DNA of 64,000 nucleotides from Nocardia sp. CDC159 (lineage in GTDB: Bacteria > Actinomycetota > Actinomycetes > Mycobacteriales > Mycobacteriaceae): contig NZ_JAMRXH010000005.1 of NCBI RefSeq assembly GCF_023740735.1, forward strand, positions 434,001-498,000, given 5' to 3'. Made by a program: the position numbers and the translations under genes. Under the pieces are notes generated by a model that was not told where the DNA came from, made no database searches, and saw nothing but the letters and a program-made list of their open reading frames with translations. Positions 25,877-34,409 of this stretch are shown here, one piece after another; the first letter of the stretch is position 1; each line of letters opens with the position of its first letter.

Positions 25877-26449
25877 CTACCGCCGGTAGGCGTGGAATCG
25901 GAAGCTGCCCAACCCTTTTTCGACCCTTACATCGGTGAACCCCGCACGGGCCAGCCGCTCGGGCAACGTCTCCGGCGGCACCGGAACACAGGTATCACCC
26001 AGATGCACCAGCCGGAACGCGAACCGATCCAGCCCGTCGCTCCCGGCGAAGACCCCGCCCGGCCGCAGCACCCGGAACGCCTCGGCGAAGACGGCGTCCT
26101 GCTGGTCGGGCGAGGGCACATGGTGCAGCATCGTGAAGCTCACGACCGCGCTGAACTTGTTGTCCGGCAACGGCATTGCCGCGCCGTCTCCCTCCACCAC
26201 TCGCATCCGCCCGGCGTGGCGCGCACGCAGCCGGGCGGCCAGGGCGGGATCGATCTCGATACCGGTCAGCTCGGTGGTCCGCTCCCGCAATGCCCGGACA
26301 TTGGCGCCGTAGCCGGGTCCCACCTCCAGGGTGGCGTCACCGAGGTCGACGCCCTCCAGCGCCCACGGAATGATCTGGGTGGCACTGGCCTTCTCCCAGC
26401 GGGCGGAACTGCAGAGCCAGCGGTGCACGAGGTTCATCGTCATGGTCAC
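25877..26449 (-). CDS. class I SAM-dependent methyltransferase
   Basis: A 190-residue methyltransferase of the Methyltransf_11 type. Motif I is L-E-V-G-P-G-Y-G-A-N, the acidic residue after strand 2 is in L-T-G-I-E-I-D-P, then V-E-G-D-G-A-A-M-P-L-P (motif II), V-V-S-F-T-M-L-H-H-V and V-L-R-P-G-G-V-F-A-G (motif III). Substrate unknown. The Met-Thr-Met-Thr-Met start allows alternatives at 26443 or 26437. It is divergent from the AraC-family regulator with 49 nt between start codons, so that regulator probably controls it. Confidence 0.9.
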   Translation of the reverse strand: MTMTMNLVHRWLCSSARWEKASATQIIPWALEGVDLGDATLEVGPGYGANVRALRERTTELTGIEIDPALAARLRARHAGRMRVVEGDGAAMPLPDNKFSAVVSFTMLHHVPSPDQQDAVFAEAFRVLRPGGVFAGSDGLDRFAFRLVHLGDTCVPVPPETLPERLARAGFTDVRVEKGLGSFRFHAYRR

Positions 26450-26498
26450 GACGCTAGGGACCCCCGCGCGTGACCGCGAGACGCTACGCTGACAGATC

Positions 26499-27323
26499 GT
26501 GTCGCCAAACGGTCACGCGCCCCTGCTGCCCGCCACCACCGGCCCGACCGCCATGGTGCTCGGCGCGAGCACCCTGCCGGCGGGCCACTGGTTCGACACC
26601 CATCGGCACCCGCAGCACCAAATCGTCTGGGCCTCACGCGGAGTGCTCGGGGTCGAGGTCGGCGGCTCCTGGGTGCTGCCGCCGACTCGCGCGCTGTGGG
26701 TGCCCGCCACGACCCCGCATCGCACCGGCGCGGCCGCCCGAGCGGATATGCGCGGCATCTTCATCGAGCCCGACCTCTGCCCGATCACCTTCCCCACCCC
26801 TACCCTGCTCCGCGTCGGCCGACTGCTGCACGAGCTGTTCGACTACCTCACCGCGGGCAGCGTCCATCCCGCTGCGGTCCAGGAAACGCCTTCTCCCGCA
26901 ACCGAATTCTCGGTCGACACGACTGCCGCCGATCGCCGCCGCCGCGCCGAGGCGGTCGTCTTCGACCTCGTCGAACCCGTCGAGGTCATCCCCGTCGGCG
27001 CCCCCATGCCCGCCGACCCGCGGGCCCGCGCGGTGGCCGAGGCGCTACTGCGCGATCCGGCCGACGATCGCACCCTGGAACAGTTCGCCCCGGTCGCGGC
27101 CGCGAGCCCGCGCACGCTGGCGCGCCTGTTCCTCGCCGAGACCGCGATCGGTTTCGGGCAGTGGCGGACTCAGATCCGGCTCGCCGCCTCGCTACCGCTG
27201 CTGGCCGACGGGCTGCCGCTGAGCCGGATCGCCGAGCGGGTCGGCTACGCCACCGCGAGCGCGTATGTGGCGGCATTCCGTCGCGCCGTGGGGATTTCGC
27301 CGGGCCGGTATTTCGCGCGCTGA
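26499..27323 (+). CDS. AraC-family transcriptional regulator
   Basis: A 274-residue regulator with an N-terminal cupin-like sensor (D-T-H-R-H-P-Q-H-Q-I-V-W near residue 31, resembling metal- or ligand-binding AraC cupins) and a C-terminal double HTH. Second HTH: L-S-R-I-A-E-R-V-G-Y-A-T-A-S-A-Y and F-R-R-A-V-G-I-S-P-G-R-Y-F. GTG at 26499. It is divergent from the methyltransferase and ends one nucleotide before the stop of the convergent SDR gene. Confidence 0.92.
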   Translation: MSPNGHAPLLPATTGPTAMVLGASTLPAGHWFDTHRHPQHQIVWASRGVLGVEVGGSWVLPPTRALWVPATTPHRTGAAARADMRGIFIEPDLCPITFPTPTLLRVGRLLHELFDYLTAGSVHPAAVQETPSPATEFSVDTTAADRRRRAEAVVFDLVEPVEVIPVGAPMPADPRARAVAEALLRDPADDRTLEQFAPVAAASPRTLARLFLAETAIGFGQWRTQIRLAASLPLLADGLPLSRIAERVGYATASAYVAAFRRAVGISPGRYFAR

Positions 27324-27324
27324 C

Positions 27325-28065
27325 TCAGGCGTTGGTGCCGCTGTCGACGGTGAGCGTGGTGCCGGTGATACTGCGACCGGCGGGCGAGGCCAGGAAGGCG
27401 ACCGCGGCGGCGATATCGCCGGGGCTGCCGTAGCGGCCGAGGGGGTTGAATTGCAGCTGCTGCGGCGCGTGTTCGCCGCCCGCCGGATTCATATCGGTGT
27501 CGGTGGAACCGGGCTGCACCAGATTGACCGTGATCCCGCGCGGACCCAGCTCCCGCGCCAGCGCCCGGGTGAACCCGTTGAGCGCCGACTTGCTCAGGTT
27601 GTACAGCGAGACACCGCCGAAGATCGCGCGCTCGGACAGATTGGAGCCGATGCTGATGATCCGCCCGCCCCCGGTCATATGCCCGACCGCGGCCTGCGCG
27701 GCCACGAATGCCGCACGCGCGTGGATGTTCAGCGCCTGATCGATCTCGGCGACGGTGAACTCCTCGAACGGCTTGGCCGGGAAGATGCCCGCGTTGTTCA
27801 CCAGGATGTCCAGCCGCCCCAGTTCGGCGGCGGCGCGATGCACGGCCGCGGTGACCTGTTGGGCATCGACGCTGTCGGCCTGAATGGCCACGCCCCGGCG
27901 ACCTCGCGCTTCGATCTCCGCCACCACCTTGCGCGCACCCTCCGCATCGCCGCGATAGGTCACCGCCACATCGGCCCCGGCCGCCGCCAGCTGACGCGCG
28001 ATGGCCGCGCCGATACCCCTGCTGCCACCGGTCACGAGCGCAACACTGCCGGTCAGGTCGATCAT
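27325..28065 (-). CDS. short-chain dehydrogenase/reductase
   Basis: A 246-residue classical SDR. The cofactor loop is T-G-G-S-R-G-I-G (13-20), N-N-A-G is near residue 91, and the Ser and Y-N-L-S-K catalytic residues near 140-160 are intact. C-terminal L-T-V-D-S-G-T is the usual FabG-like ending. Substrate unknown. It is divergent from a TetR gene across a spacer holding a perfect 13-nt inverted repeat, so this regulator probably represses it. The ATG has GAGGAG upstream. Confidence 0.93.
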   Translation of the reverse strand: MIDLTGSVALVTGGSRGIGAAIARQLAAAGADVAVTYRGDAEGARKVVAEIEARGRRGVAIQADSVDAQQVTAAVHRAAAELGRLDILVNNAGIFPAKPFEEFTVAEIDQALNIHARAAFVAAQAAVGHMTGGGRIISIGSNLSERAIFGGVSLYNLSKSALNGFTRALARELGPRGITVNLVQPGSTDTDMNPAGGEHAPQQLQFNPLGRYGSPGDIAAAVAFLASPAGRSITGTTLTVDSGTNA

Positions 28066-28080
28066 TGGTCACTCCTCAAA

Positions 28081-28160
28081 TTCTGTGTCGATCAGTACAA
28101 AATATCCAAGCAGAGCCGCCGAGCCGGTGTCAAGGGGTATATTTAACGATCGACACAGAA
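28081..28160. promoter_or_regulatory. perfect 13-nt inverted repeat flanking the SDR/TetR divergent promoter region
   Basis: TTCTGTGTCGATC (28081-28093) is mirrored exactly by GATCGACACAGAA (28148-28160), 54 nt apart. Each copy lies directly before the ribosome-binding site of one of the two divergent genes, so both leaders begin with the same sequence. The left copy also reads as a TGT-N3-GATC-N3-ACA palindrome. These are strong candidate operators for the adjacent TetR protein. Confidence 0.8.
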
Positions 28161-28172
28161 AGGAGTCCGACC

Positions 28173-28775
28173 ATGGCCGAACGTGGCCGACCCCGCGCCT
28201 TCGACCGCGACCGGGCGCTGCGCCGTGCCATGGAGGTCTTCTGGGAGCACGGCTTCGAGGGCACGTCGATGAGCGATCTCACCGCGGCCATGGGCATCAA
28301 CTCCCCCAGCCTGTACGCGGCCTTCGGCAGTAAGGAGCAGCTGTTCCGCGAGGCGGTGCGGCTCTACGGCGGCACCCACGGCGGCTACACCGCCCGGGCG
28401 CTGCGGGAGGAGCCGACCGCCCGGCGCAGCATCGAGGCGATGCTGCGCGACAACGCGGTCGCCTACGTCGAGGAGACCACCCCGCGCGGCTGCATGGTCG
28501 TGCTCGCGGGTTCGACCTACACCACCCGCAATACCGCCGTTCGCGATTTCCTCGTCGACATGCGCACGCAGACCAAGCGAGACATCCGCGCCCGCCTAGA
28601 TCGCGGCGTGGTCGAGGGCGATCTGCCCCCGGACACCGATACCGCCGACCTGGCCGAGTTCTACGCCACCGTCCTGTTCGGCCTGTCCATCCAGGCCCGC
28701 GACGGAGCCGATCTGCCCCAGTTGCAACGCTCGATCGATCGCGCGATGAGCGCCTGGCCCGCGCCTGAGGACTAG
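28173..28775 (+). CDS. TetR/AcrR-family regulator of the adjacent SDR
   Basis: A 200-residue TetR protein. Its N-terminus R-G-R-P-R-A-F-D-R-D-R-A is typical of the subgroup that controls neighbouring redox enzymes. The HTH reads T-S-M-S-D-L-T-A-A-M-G-I and S-P-S-L-Y-A-A-F-G-S-K. The ligand domain carries one Cys (T-P-R-G-C-M-V-V), a position that in related proteins can sense electrophiles or oxidants. The ATG at 28173 has AGGAG. It is divergent from the SDR gene. Confidence 0.93.
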   Translation: MAERGRPRAFDRDRALRRAMEVFWEHGFEGTSMSDLTAAMGINSPSLYAAFGSKEQLFREAVRLYGGTHGGYTARALREEPTARRSIEAMLRDNAVAYVEETTPRGCMVVLAGSTYTTRNTAVRDFLVDMRTQTKRDIRARLDRGVVEGDLPPDTDTADLAEFYATVLFGLSIQARDGADLPQLQRSIDRAMSAWPAPED

Positions 28776-28796
28776 GGTGTGTGTCGAATTTGTTCA

Positions 28797-29110
28797 CTGG
28801 GTGGGGGTCGGTGGCGGCCAGCGTGGACGCCGGTTCGAGGCCCGTGGAGCCGATGATGGCGGCCGCGATGACGTTGCCATCCTTGTCGTAGACGATCTGT
28901 ACCAGTGCATCGGGGCGGTTGCCGAGTGCGGCGAGCAGGTCCGCGAGCCGGTGCTTACCAGCCCCAGATCGACGTCGGCGGCGGGGTCCTGGTGCAGGGC
29001 GGGGGCCGGGTCGTTTTCGGCGTTGCGACCCAGGCGGACGATGGCGTCGCCAAGGGCAGGCTGCCGGTCGTTGGTCAGCGCCCCAGGTTCTGGGGGCGGT
29101 TCGTTTGGCT
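28797..29110 (-). pseudogene. decayed coding fragment, unknown protein
   Basis: The minus strand reads A-L-T-N-D-R-Q-P-A-L-G-D-A-I-V-R-L-G-R-N at about 29070-29011, then, after a frame change near 28950, L-A-D-L-L-A-A-L-G-N-R-P-D-A-L-V-Q and Y-D-K-D-G-N-V-I-A-A-A-I-I-G-S-T. These look like real protein sequence, but no single frame joins them and there is no plausible start or end. Family not recognised. The + strand frame here is not protein-like. Confidence 0.35.
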
Positions 29111-29143
29111 AACGAAGTCCGGGGTGCGACCGACGATCAGGGT

Positions 29144-29867
29144 ATGAGTCCGAAAAGTCTTAAGGTTCAACAGCTCTCGCTGCGGGGTCGGGTCGCCCCT
29201 GGGAGGTATCTCGCGGCCGTGGCATGCGGGGCCGTCATGCTGGTCGCGGGCTGCGGCACCACGACGAACAGCTTTCCGGGTCCGATCGGGGCCGGGTCGG
29301 CGACCCGGGCTGCCGCCACCACGACGGCTGGTGCTGGAGAGGGTATCGGCGCCGCAACCGGCTCCGGCCGAGGTGGTCATCACAAAGTCCACGAATACGG
29401 CGGCCCCTACCATCATCGCTGAAACTACTTCCGCCACAACGGCGTCGGCTGCCGCTTCGGTGTGGGACGCTTGCTCGCTGTCGGAATCCGCGCTCTCCGC
29501 GGCGGGGTTGGATACAGCCTCCAAGACGCGCGTGCGCGACTCCGGGAACGCGGCCAACCGCGTGTGCAAGTGGCAGTCCGCCGATCAGTCCTACGAACTG
29601 GTCATCAGCGCCTCCGACAGTCTTCTCGACGATCAGCTCGCCTCTGGTCGGTACATCGATGTGCGCAGGACCCAGTACTACGGCCGGGACTTGGCCGTGT
29701 ACCGCGCGGCGCAGGACACCGACAAACTCGGTTGCTACGTCGGAACGCCGGCCGCTTTCGGCAGCATCGTGTTCACGGTGCGCAACGACCGTCCCCGGAG
29801 CGGCGAGGCCGAACCATGCGCCGTAGCGAATCGTCTCGGAGCCGCGCTGTTCAGGTCGCTCCCGTAA
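29144..29867 (+). pseudogene. DUF3558-type lipoprotein gene with a frameshift
   Basis: The ATG at 29144 opens a lipoprotein signal peptide: basic start, hydrophobic A-V-A-C-G-A-V-M and lipobox L-V-A-G-C. That frame then runs into low-complexity sequence. The conserved globular part (V-W-D-A-C-S-L-S, C-K-W-Q-S, and a late Cys) is in the next frame, open from 29331 to 29867, and resembles DUF3558, a family of actinobacterial lipoproteins. A one-base insertion in the Thr/Ala-rich linker near 29300-29345 would explain this. It may be a sequencing error in G-runs or a real pseudogene. Translation from the GTG at 29331 would give an unexported 178-residue protein. Confidence 0.6.
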
Positions 29868-30002
29868 GCCGTCACGACCGAGTTGGATTCGTTGATCATC
29901 AATTCCGTTGTCCTATAACAGATCTCGGCAGGCAAGTGCACCCCCGTACACCCTGCGCCGCGACCGCCCAATACTGTGTTATCGACATCGGGAGGGAACA
30001 TC

Positions 30003-31352
30003 GTGTCGGACGACATCGAGACACCATCGGACAAGCCGTCGCGGGCCGTCACCGCGTGGACGCTAGGGCTGCTTTGCCTGTCTATCGTGGCGGGGGGAGT
30101 GATCGTCAGCGGACTCTTGCACCATCCGGAACACGAACTGACGACCGCACCGGTGACCACCACCAAGCCGACGCCGGAGAAGGAACCCATCTTCGTCACC
30201 CCGCCGGTCACGTACCCGACGCAGATTCCTGGCTGTGCGACGGTCGAATCACCCGGCGAAGGCGAAGGGTTCTCGGTGGGCTCGACGGGAAGAGACAGTT
30301 ACGACAACCCGGCGTACCCCTGGTTCTCCGGGCCCAAGGCCGTCGCCATGTCGGCGGCGGCGCTGGACGCGCTGCCCGCCGGCGTCGCCGTCGGCTTCGC
30401 GCCACTGGACGATTCGCTGGTCTTCCAGCCCATGTTCACCCCCTTCGACCCGGCGGATGCCGCGCGATTCGGTGGTTCCACGACCGCGCGCGCGACGCTG
30501 ATGCGGGACGGCAAGGCGGGCTCGCTGTCTGTCTCGGTCGAGCAATCCACCGGGCCGATCCCGGCGTGCGTGGCGGGCGAGCTCGATGCGCGCCGCATCC
30601 TCCCCGACGGCACGACCGTCGACACCCACGACACCTGGTTGGAAACCGACGGTGTGCGCATGCTCGCCCGCAGCGCCACCGCCTACACGCCCGACGGCAG
30701 TAGGGTTTCGGTGTCCGCCGAGGACTCATCGGACACCGGCTCGCCCTCCGGGAAGGTGCCGATGACCATCGATGAACTGGTCGCGCTGGCGACTGCGCCC
30801 GGCATCCGTGTCACCGCACCGGTTCCGCCGGGGACGCCGGACGCGCCCCTACCCTGCCGCTACTGGGCAACGCCGAAAAAGGCGTCTACTCCGATCGACG
30901 AGACAACTGCCCGCAGGCTGGATACGGTGCTGGCGCGGATACCGCTCGACGGCCTCGTCCTCGACCGGCCGCTGGGCGCCCTGCGACCCGAATCGGACGG
31001 ACCCGGCGTATGCCAGGCGGTTCGCGTCACCGCCACCGGACAACAGTCGGAGCTGCGCATCGCGATCACCGTCGAACGAACGCGCCCAACGGAATCCGCC
31101 CAGCCGTCGAGAAGCGACGCGCGGACCAGCACCCGGACGTTGCCGGACGGGACGGTCATCGTGACTCGGGAACCCGATGGTTCCGGCATGGGAGCCGGGG
31201 CGAACTCGCCTCAGGTGACGCGGACGGTCGTCGTGACACGCCCCTCGGGCACCGAGGTGGAGGTGTCTTCCACCGCGAAGTCGGTGCCCGAGCTGCTCAG
31301 CGCCGCCCGGCTCGAGGCGATCGCGTCGAACCCCGATCTGGAGGTGAAGTGA
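30003..31352 (+). CDS. membrane-anchored extracytoplasmic protein, unknown function
   Basis: A 449-residue protein with one N-terminal membrane segment (L-G-L-L-C-L-S-I-V-A-G-G-V-I-V, residues about 20-38) and a long Thr/Pro-rich then globular exterior. Cysteines in P-G-C-A-T-V-E, P-A-C-V-A-G-E, P-L-C-R-Y-W and G-V-C-Q-A-V suggest two disulfides and two related halves. I do not recognise a family. The GTG at 30003 has GGGAGGG upstream; the frame opens 27 nt earlier. It overlaps the next gene by one nucleotide (TGATG), so the two are co-translated. Confidence 0.8.
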   Translation: MSDDIETPSDKPSRAVTAWTLGLLCLSIVAGGVIVSGLLHHPEHELTTAPVTTTKPTPEKEPIFVTPPVTYPTQIPGCATVESPGEGEGFSVGSTGRDSYDNPAYPWFSGPKAVAMSAAALDALPAGVAVGFAPLDDSLVFQPMFTPFDPADAARFGGSTTARATLMRDGKAGSLSVSVEQSTGPIPACVAGELDARRILPDGTTVDTHDTWLETDGVRMLARSATAYTPDGSRVSVSAEDSSDTGSPSGKVPMTIDELVALATAPGIRVTAPVPPGTPDAPLPCRYWATPKKASTPIDETTARRLDTVLARIPLDGLVLDRPLGALRPESDGPGVCQAVRVTATGQQSELRIAITVERTRPTESAQPSRSDARTSTRTLPDGTVIVTREPDGSGMGAGANSPQVTRTVVVTRPSGTEVEVSSTAKSVPELLSAARLEAIASNPDLEVK

Positions 31353-32734
31353 TGGCATGGGCGCCAGGTGTGCGCGGTCTGGTGCTCGCCGCGGTGCTCG
31401 CCGTCGCCACCAGCGCGGGCGCGGTCGCGGTGCTGCTGCACCCCGAGGACAATATCCGCAAGATCACCGGAACCAACGCTGCCGCACCGGGTCTCGCGTG
31501 GTCGGTCACGGCCGCCGAGCTCTCCGGCCAGGCGTCCGCGAAGTTTCGCACCCCGGTTGACGGCACCGAATACAACGCCCGCACTGCCGGTTTCATCGAC
31601 GCGGGAAACACGATCATCACCGTGATCGGCACACCGGACGAGTCGTCGCTCCGCGACCCGCAGATGTACGGCATCGATGCGCGCACCGGCGCGATGCGCT
31701 GGCGCGCGCCTGCCGACAAGTTGGGCGGTTGTGCCGAGATGCCGATCGACGGCAAGCTGGTCTGCTTCACCTCCGTGTCGGACGATACTCCCGCCCTGGT
31801 CGGGTTCGACGTCGACAGCGGCGCCGTCACCCGCACCCCGGTCGACTGGAGGTACCCGTTCGGCATCGCCGCCGACCACGATCGCCTCTACGTCGCGGAG
31901 GGCGACGTCGAAGCCCACGACGTGCGCGTGCACGCGGGCACCCTCGCAGACCCGAAAGCGCACTGGTCCCGCCCCTTCGCGATGGGCGCCCTGTATGAGG
32001 ACATGACCAGCCGACCCTTGGATGTCGCACATGGCCAGGGCGTATTCGAACTCGGTGGAGACCTCGCCGGTTTCGACCTGCGCACCGGCAATCCGACCTG
32101 GACCGCCGAATGGCACGGATACACCCGTACAACTTTCGACGCTCTCGTCGTGCGCACCGGCACAACGTGCTCCGGGTCCCGTCCGGAAGGTAAAAACGGC
32201 CGCACCGACACCGATATCCTGGACCGCACCGGCCGCATCCTCGCCTGCACCGACAGCCCGGCAGTGCAGGATGTCGAAGTCGATCGCCCCACCGACGACA
32301 CCATTCCCATCCTGCTGGCCGACACCGCCTATGACCGCCGCGACGGCACTGTCCGCTGGACCAACCCCGACCTGGTCCCCCACGACAACAGGCCGCTGCG
32401 AGTCGCCACCCTCGGCGACACCGCTCTGGTCTCCGACTTCAACGTATCCATCACCGGCGTGGATCTCCGCACCGGACACCAGCTTTGGAAGACCACAACC
32501 CCCCGTGTCGGCACCATCCACACCTGGAACGGCCGCGTCGCCGTCCTTTCCAACTTCGAAGGACTGTGGGCAATGGACCCCCACACCGGCAACACGGTGT
32601 GGGACATCCCCTTCCGCGCCGTCACCGACGCCCCGACCGGCATCACCGGCGACGGCCAACTCACCGAAAAGAACAACGGCACATACACCTACACCGACTC
32701 ACATACCATGATCGGCCTACGCCCCCTCGATTAG
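31352..32734 (+). CDS. secreted PQQ-like beta-propeller protein
   Basis: A 460-residue protein with an N-terminal hydrophobic export/anchor segment (residues about 8-25) and a series of PQQ-like propeller blades: Y-G-I-D-A-R-T-G-A-M-R-W, V-G-F-D-V-D-S-G-A, A-G-F-D-L-R-T-G-N-P-T-W, T-G-V-D-L-R-T-G-H-Q-L-W and W-A-M-D-P-H-T-G-N-T-V-W. No PQQ-dependent dehydrogenase residues are seen, so a structural or binding role is more likely. It starts on the last base of the preceding stop codon. Its TAG stop uses the first base of the IS element, which inserted exactly there. Confidence 0.85.
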   Translation: MAWAPGVRGLVLAAVLAVATSAGAVAVLLHPEDNIRKITGTNAAAPGLAWSVTAAELSGQASAKFRTPVDGTEYNARTAGFIDAGNTIITVIGTPDESSLRDPQMYGIDARTGAMRWRAPADKLGGCAEMPIDGKLVCFTSVSDDTPALVGFDVDSGAVTRTPVDWRYPFGIAADHDRLYVAEGDVEAHDVRVHAGTLADPKAHWSRPFAMGALYEDMTSRPLDVAHGQGVFELGGDLAGFDLRTGNPTWTAEWHGYTRTTFDALVVRTGTTCSGSRPEGKNGRTDTDILDRTGRILACTDSPAVQDVEVDRPTDDTIPILLADTAYDRRDGTVRWTNPDLVPHDNRPLRVATLGDTALVSDFNVSITGVDLRTGHQLWKTTTPRVGTIHTWNGRVAVLSNFEGLWAMDPHTGNTVWDIPFRAVTDAPTGITGDGQLTEKNNGTYTYTDSHTMIGLRPLD

Positions 32735-33819
32735 GTTCTGAATCGAAGTGGTGCGAGCGCGCCGATCGGCCCGCTCTCACTGGTCTCGCAGCCAATGGTT
32801 GATGGCGGCGAGGTAGCGGACGGCGAGTTTGTCATATCGTGTCGCCACTGCTCGGCGTTGTTTGAGCTGGTTGATGCCACGCTCGACTGCGTTGCGGTCG
32901 CGGTAGATCACCGGGTCGAACGCTGGTGGCCGACCGCCGGACGAGCCGCGGTTACGGCGGTGGCCGGCCTGGTCGGCCGGAACCGGGATGGTGACCCGGA
33001 TTCCGCGTTGCCGCAGCCATTCACGGTTGCTGCGACTGGAATACGCCTTGTCGGCCAGGACCGGGTCGGGTCGCATCCGGGGTCGGCCACCGCCAGGTTT
33101 GGGCACCTCGATCGCGTCCAGCACCGCCGTCATCTGCGGACTGTCCCCAGTTTGACCTGGCGTGATCAGTGCCGACAGCAGTCGGCAACCTTGCTCGCAG
33201 GCCAGATGCAGCTTGGTCGTCCAGCCGCTCCGGGAACGCCCCAACGCATGATCGACCGGCTCGGTATCGACGCCGCCAGGTGGCTCGGCTTGGCGCTCAC
33301 CGTCTCGGCGAGCGCCCGCCGCGTGCTGATGAGCCCTCGCGATCGTGGAGTCCACACCCACCTGCCACACGATCGCCCCGACAGCATCGGCCAACGCCTG
33401 CAACAACTTCAGGATCAACACCCACACCCCGGCCCGCTGCCAGCGCCGGAACAACCCATACACCGCCGACCAGGAGCCGTACTCGACCGGCACGTCCCGC
33501 CACGGCGATCCCACCCGGGTCCGCCACCGGATCCCGTCGACGAGCTGTCGTTTCGTCCACTTCGGCGGGCGGCCCGCCTTCTTCGGTCGAGGCAACAACG
33601 GCACCAACCGGGCCCACTGGGCATCGGTCAGATCCGCCCGCCCCGCTACCGCTACTCTGGCCACGAGGTCTCCGGCACCATTCAGGTTTGCTTGGTCGCT
33701 AACCCGAAATACCGGAGACCTCACCCATACGCCAACGCAGGCAACAGCTTCCGCCGGACACGCGGATGGGGCGACACCGCCCAGCGGTGCCACCCCATCA
33801 CAGACTTCGATACAGAACC
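32734..33819. mobile_element. intact IS5-family insertion sequence
   Basis: A 1086-bp element with 16-nt terminal inverted repeats matching at 15 positions: GGTTCTGAATCGAAGT at 32734-32749 and its complement at 33804-33819 (one A/T difference). It is flanked by TA on both sides (32732-32733 and 33820-33821), the likely target duplication. It carries one complete transposase gene on the minus strand. Both ends and the transposase are intact, so it may be active. The insertion sits in a former TTAG where the stops of two convergent genes overlapped. Confidence 0.9.
32777..33664 (-). CDS. IS5-family DDE transposase
   Basis: A 295-residue transposase. The N-terminal DUF4096-type domain reads L-T-D-A-Q-W-A-R-L-V-P-L-L-P and W-R-T-R-V-G-S-P-W-R-D-V-P. 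The catalytic triad is visible: Asp in V-G-V-D-S-T-I-A-R-A-H, Asp in V-L-A-D-K-A-Y-S-S-R, and Glu in A-V-E-R-G-I-N-Q-L-K. A single uninterrupted frame, without the programmed frameshift some IS5 subgroups need. GTG at 33664 is the best start inside the element; the frame runs on past the IS end but those codons are not part of the transposase. Confidence 0.93.
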   Translation of the reverse strand: MARVAVAGRADLTDAQWARLVPLLPRPKKAGRPPKWTKRQLVDGIRWRTRVGSPWRDVPVEYGSWSAVYGLFRRWQRAGVWVLILKLLQALADAVGAIVWQVGVDSTIARAHQHAAGARRDGERQAEPPGGVDTEPVDHALGRSRSGWTTKLHLACEQGCRLLSALITPGQTGDSPQMTAVLDAIEVPKPGGGRPRMRPDPVLADKAYSSRSNREWLRQRGIRVTIPVPADQAGHRRNRGSSGGRPPAFDPVIYRDRNAVERGINQLKQRRAVATRYDKLAVRYLAAINHWLRDQ

Positions 33820-34409
33820 TAGGGCCGGGCGCTCGCCAGCAGCGCATCGAGCATCCCCAGCTGCCGCGCGGCGGTGATGGTCCGCGGCGTCAGCACCCCG
33901 ACGATCTGGGCCCCCATCATGATCGTCATGAGCTGATCGGCCAGCAGTGCCGTATCGGTGCGCGCGGCCACCTCCCCCGAATCCCTTGCCTGATCCAAGA
34001 ATTCGATCAACCGCACCCGCCACTCGCCGAGCGCCCGCTCGTTCACCGCCATCAGATGCTCGTCGTACATGGCCCGCTGCCACAGCGAGGTCGCGATGCG
34101 CGCCTCGAGCAACGTCTCGGCGGTGACGGGCACGACCTCGCGGCAGAATATCCGCACCGCGGCCAGCCCGGTGGCCGCACCGAGCGCGGCCGCGACGCGC
34201 CGATTCGTGGCGTCGTAGACGTGCTCGAAGGCGAAGCGCAGAATCTCGTCCTTGCCCGAAAAATAGTGCGACAGTGAACCGTTGGCGTATCCGGCCTCCG
34301 CCGCGATCTCGCGCATGGTGAGCGCGTCGATACCGCGCGTCGCGATCAGCCGCCATACCGCCGCGGCGATGGCCTCGCGCCGCTCGTCGTGATCGACCAG
34401 CCTAGGCAT
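33819..34409 (-). CDS. TetR-family regulator of the amine oxidase operon
   Basis: A 196-residue regulator with HTH I-D-A-L-T-M-R-E-I-A-A-E-A-G-Y-A and S-L-S-H-Y-F-S-G-K-D at residues about 27-58, wording close to BetI/PsrA-type TetR proteins. It overlaps the upstream APC permease gene by 8 nt and is last in the operon amine oxidase-permease-regulator, so it is probably a local, autoregulated repressor. A 25-nt imperfect palindrome at 37801-37825 is a candidate site. Its stop codon uses the last base of the IS; before insertion it would have been TAA. Confidence 0.93.
   Translation of the reverse strand: MPRLVDHDERREAIAAAVWRLIATRGIDALTMREIAAEAGYANGSLSHYFSGKDEILRFAFEHVYDATNRRVAAALGAATGLAAVRIFCREVVPVTAETLLEARIATSLWQRAMYDEHLMAVNERALGEWRVRLIEFLDQARDSGEVAARTDTALLADQLMTIMMGAQIVGVLTPRTITAARQLGMLDALLASARP

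Noticed and set aside
32734..33819. Gene disruption by the insertion sequence
   Set aside because: The flanking genes keep their complete frames and stop codons; only the stop tetranucleotide was hit.
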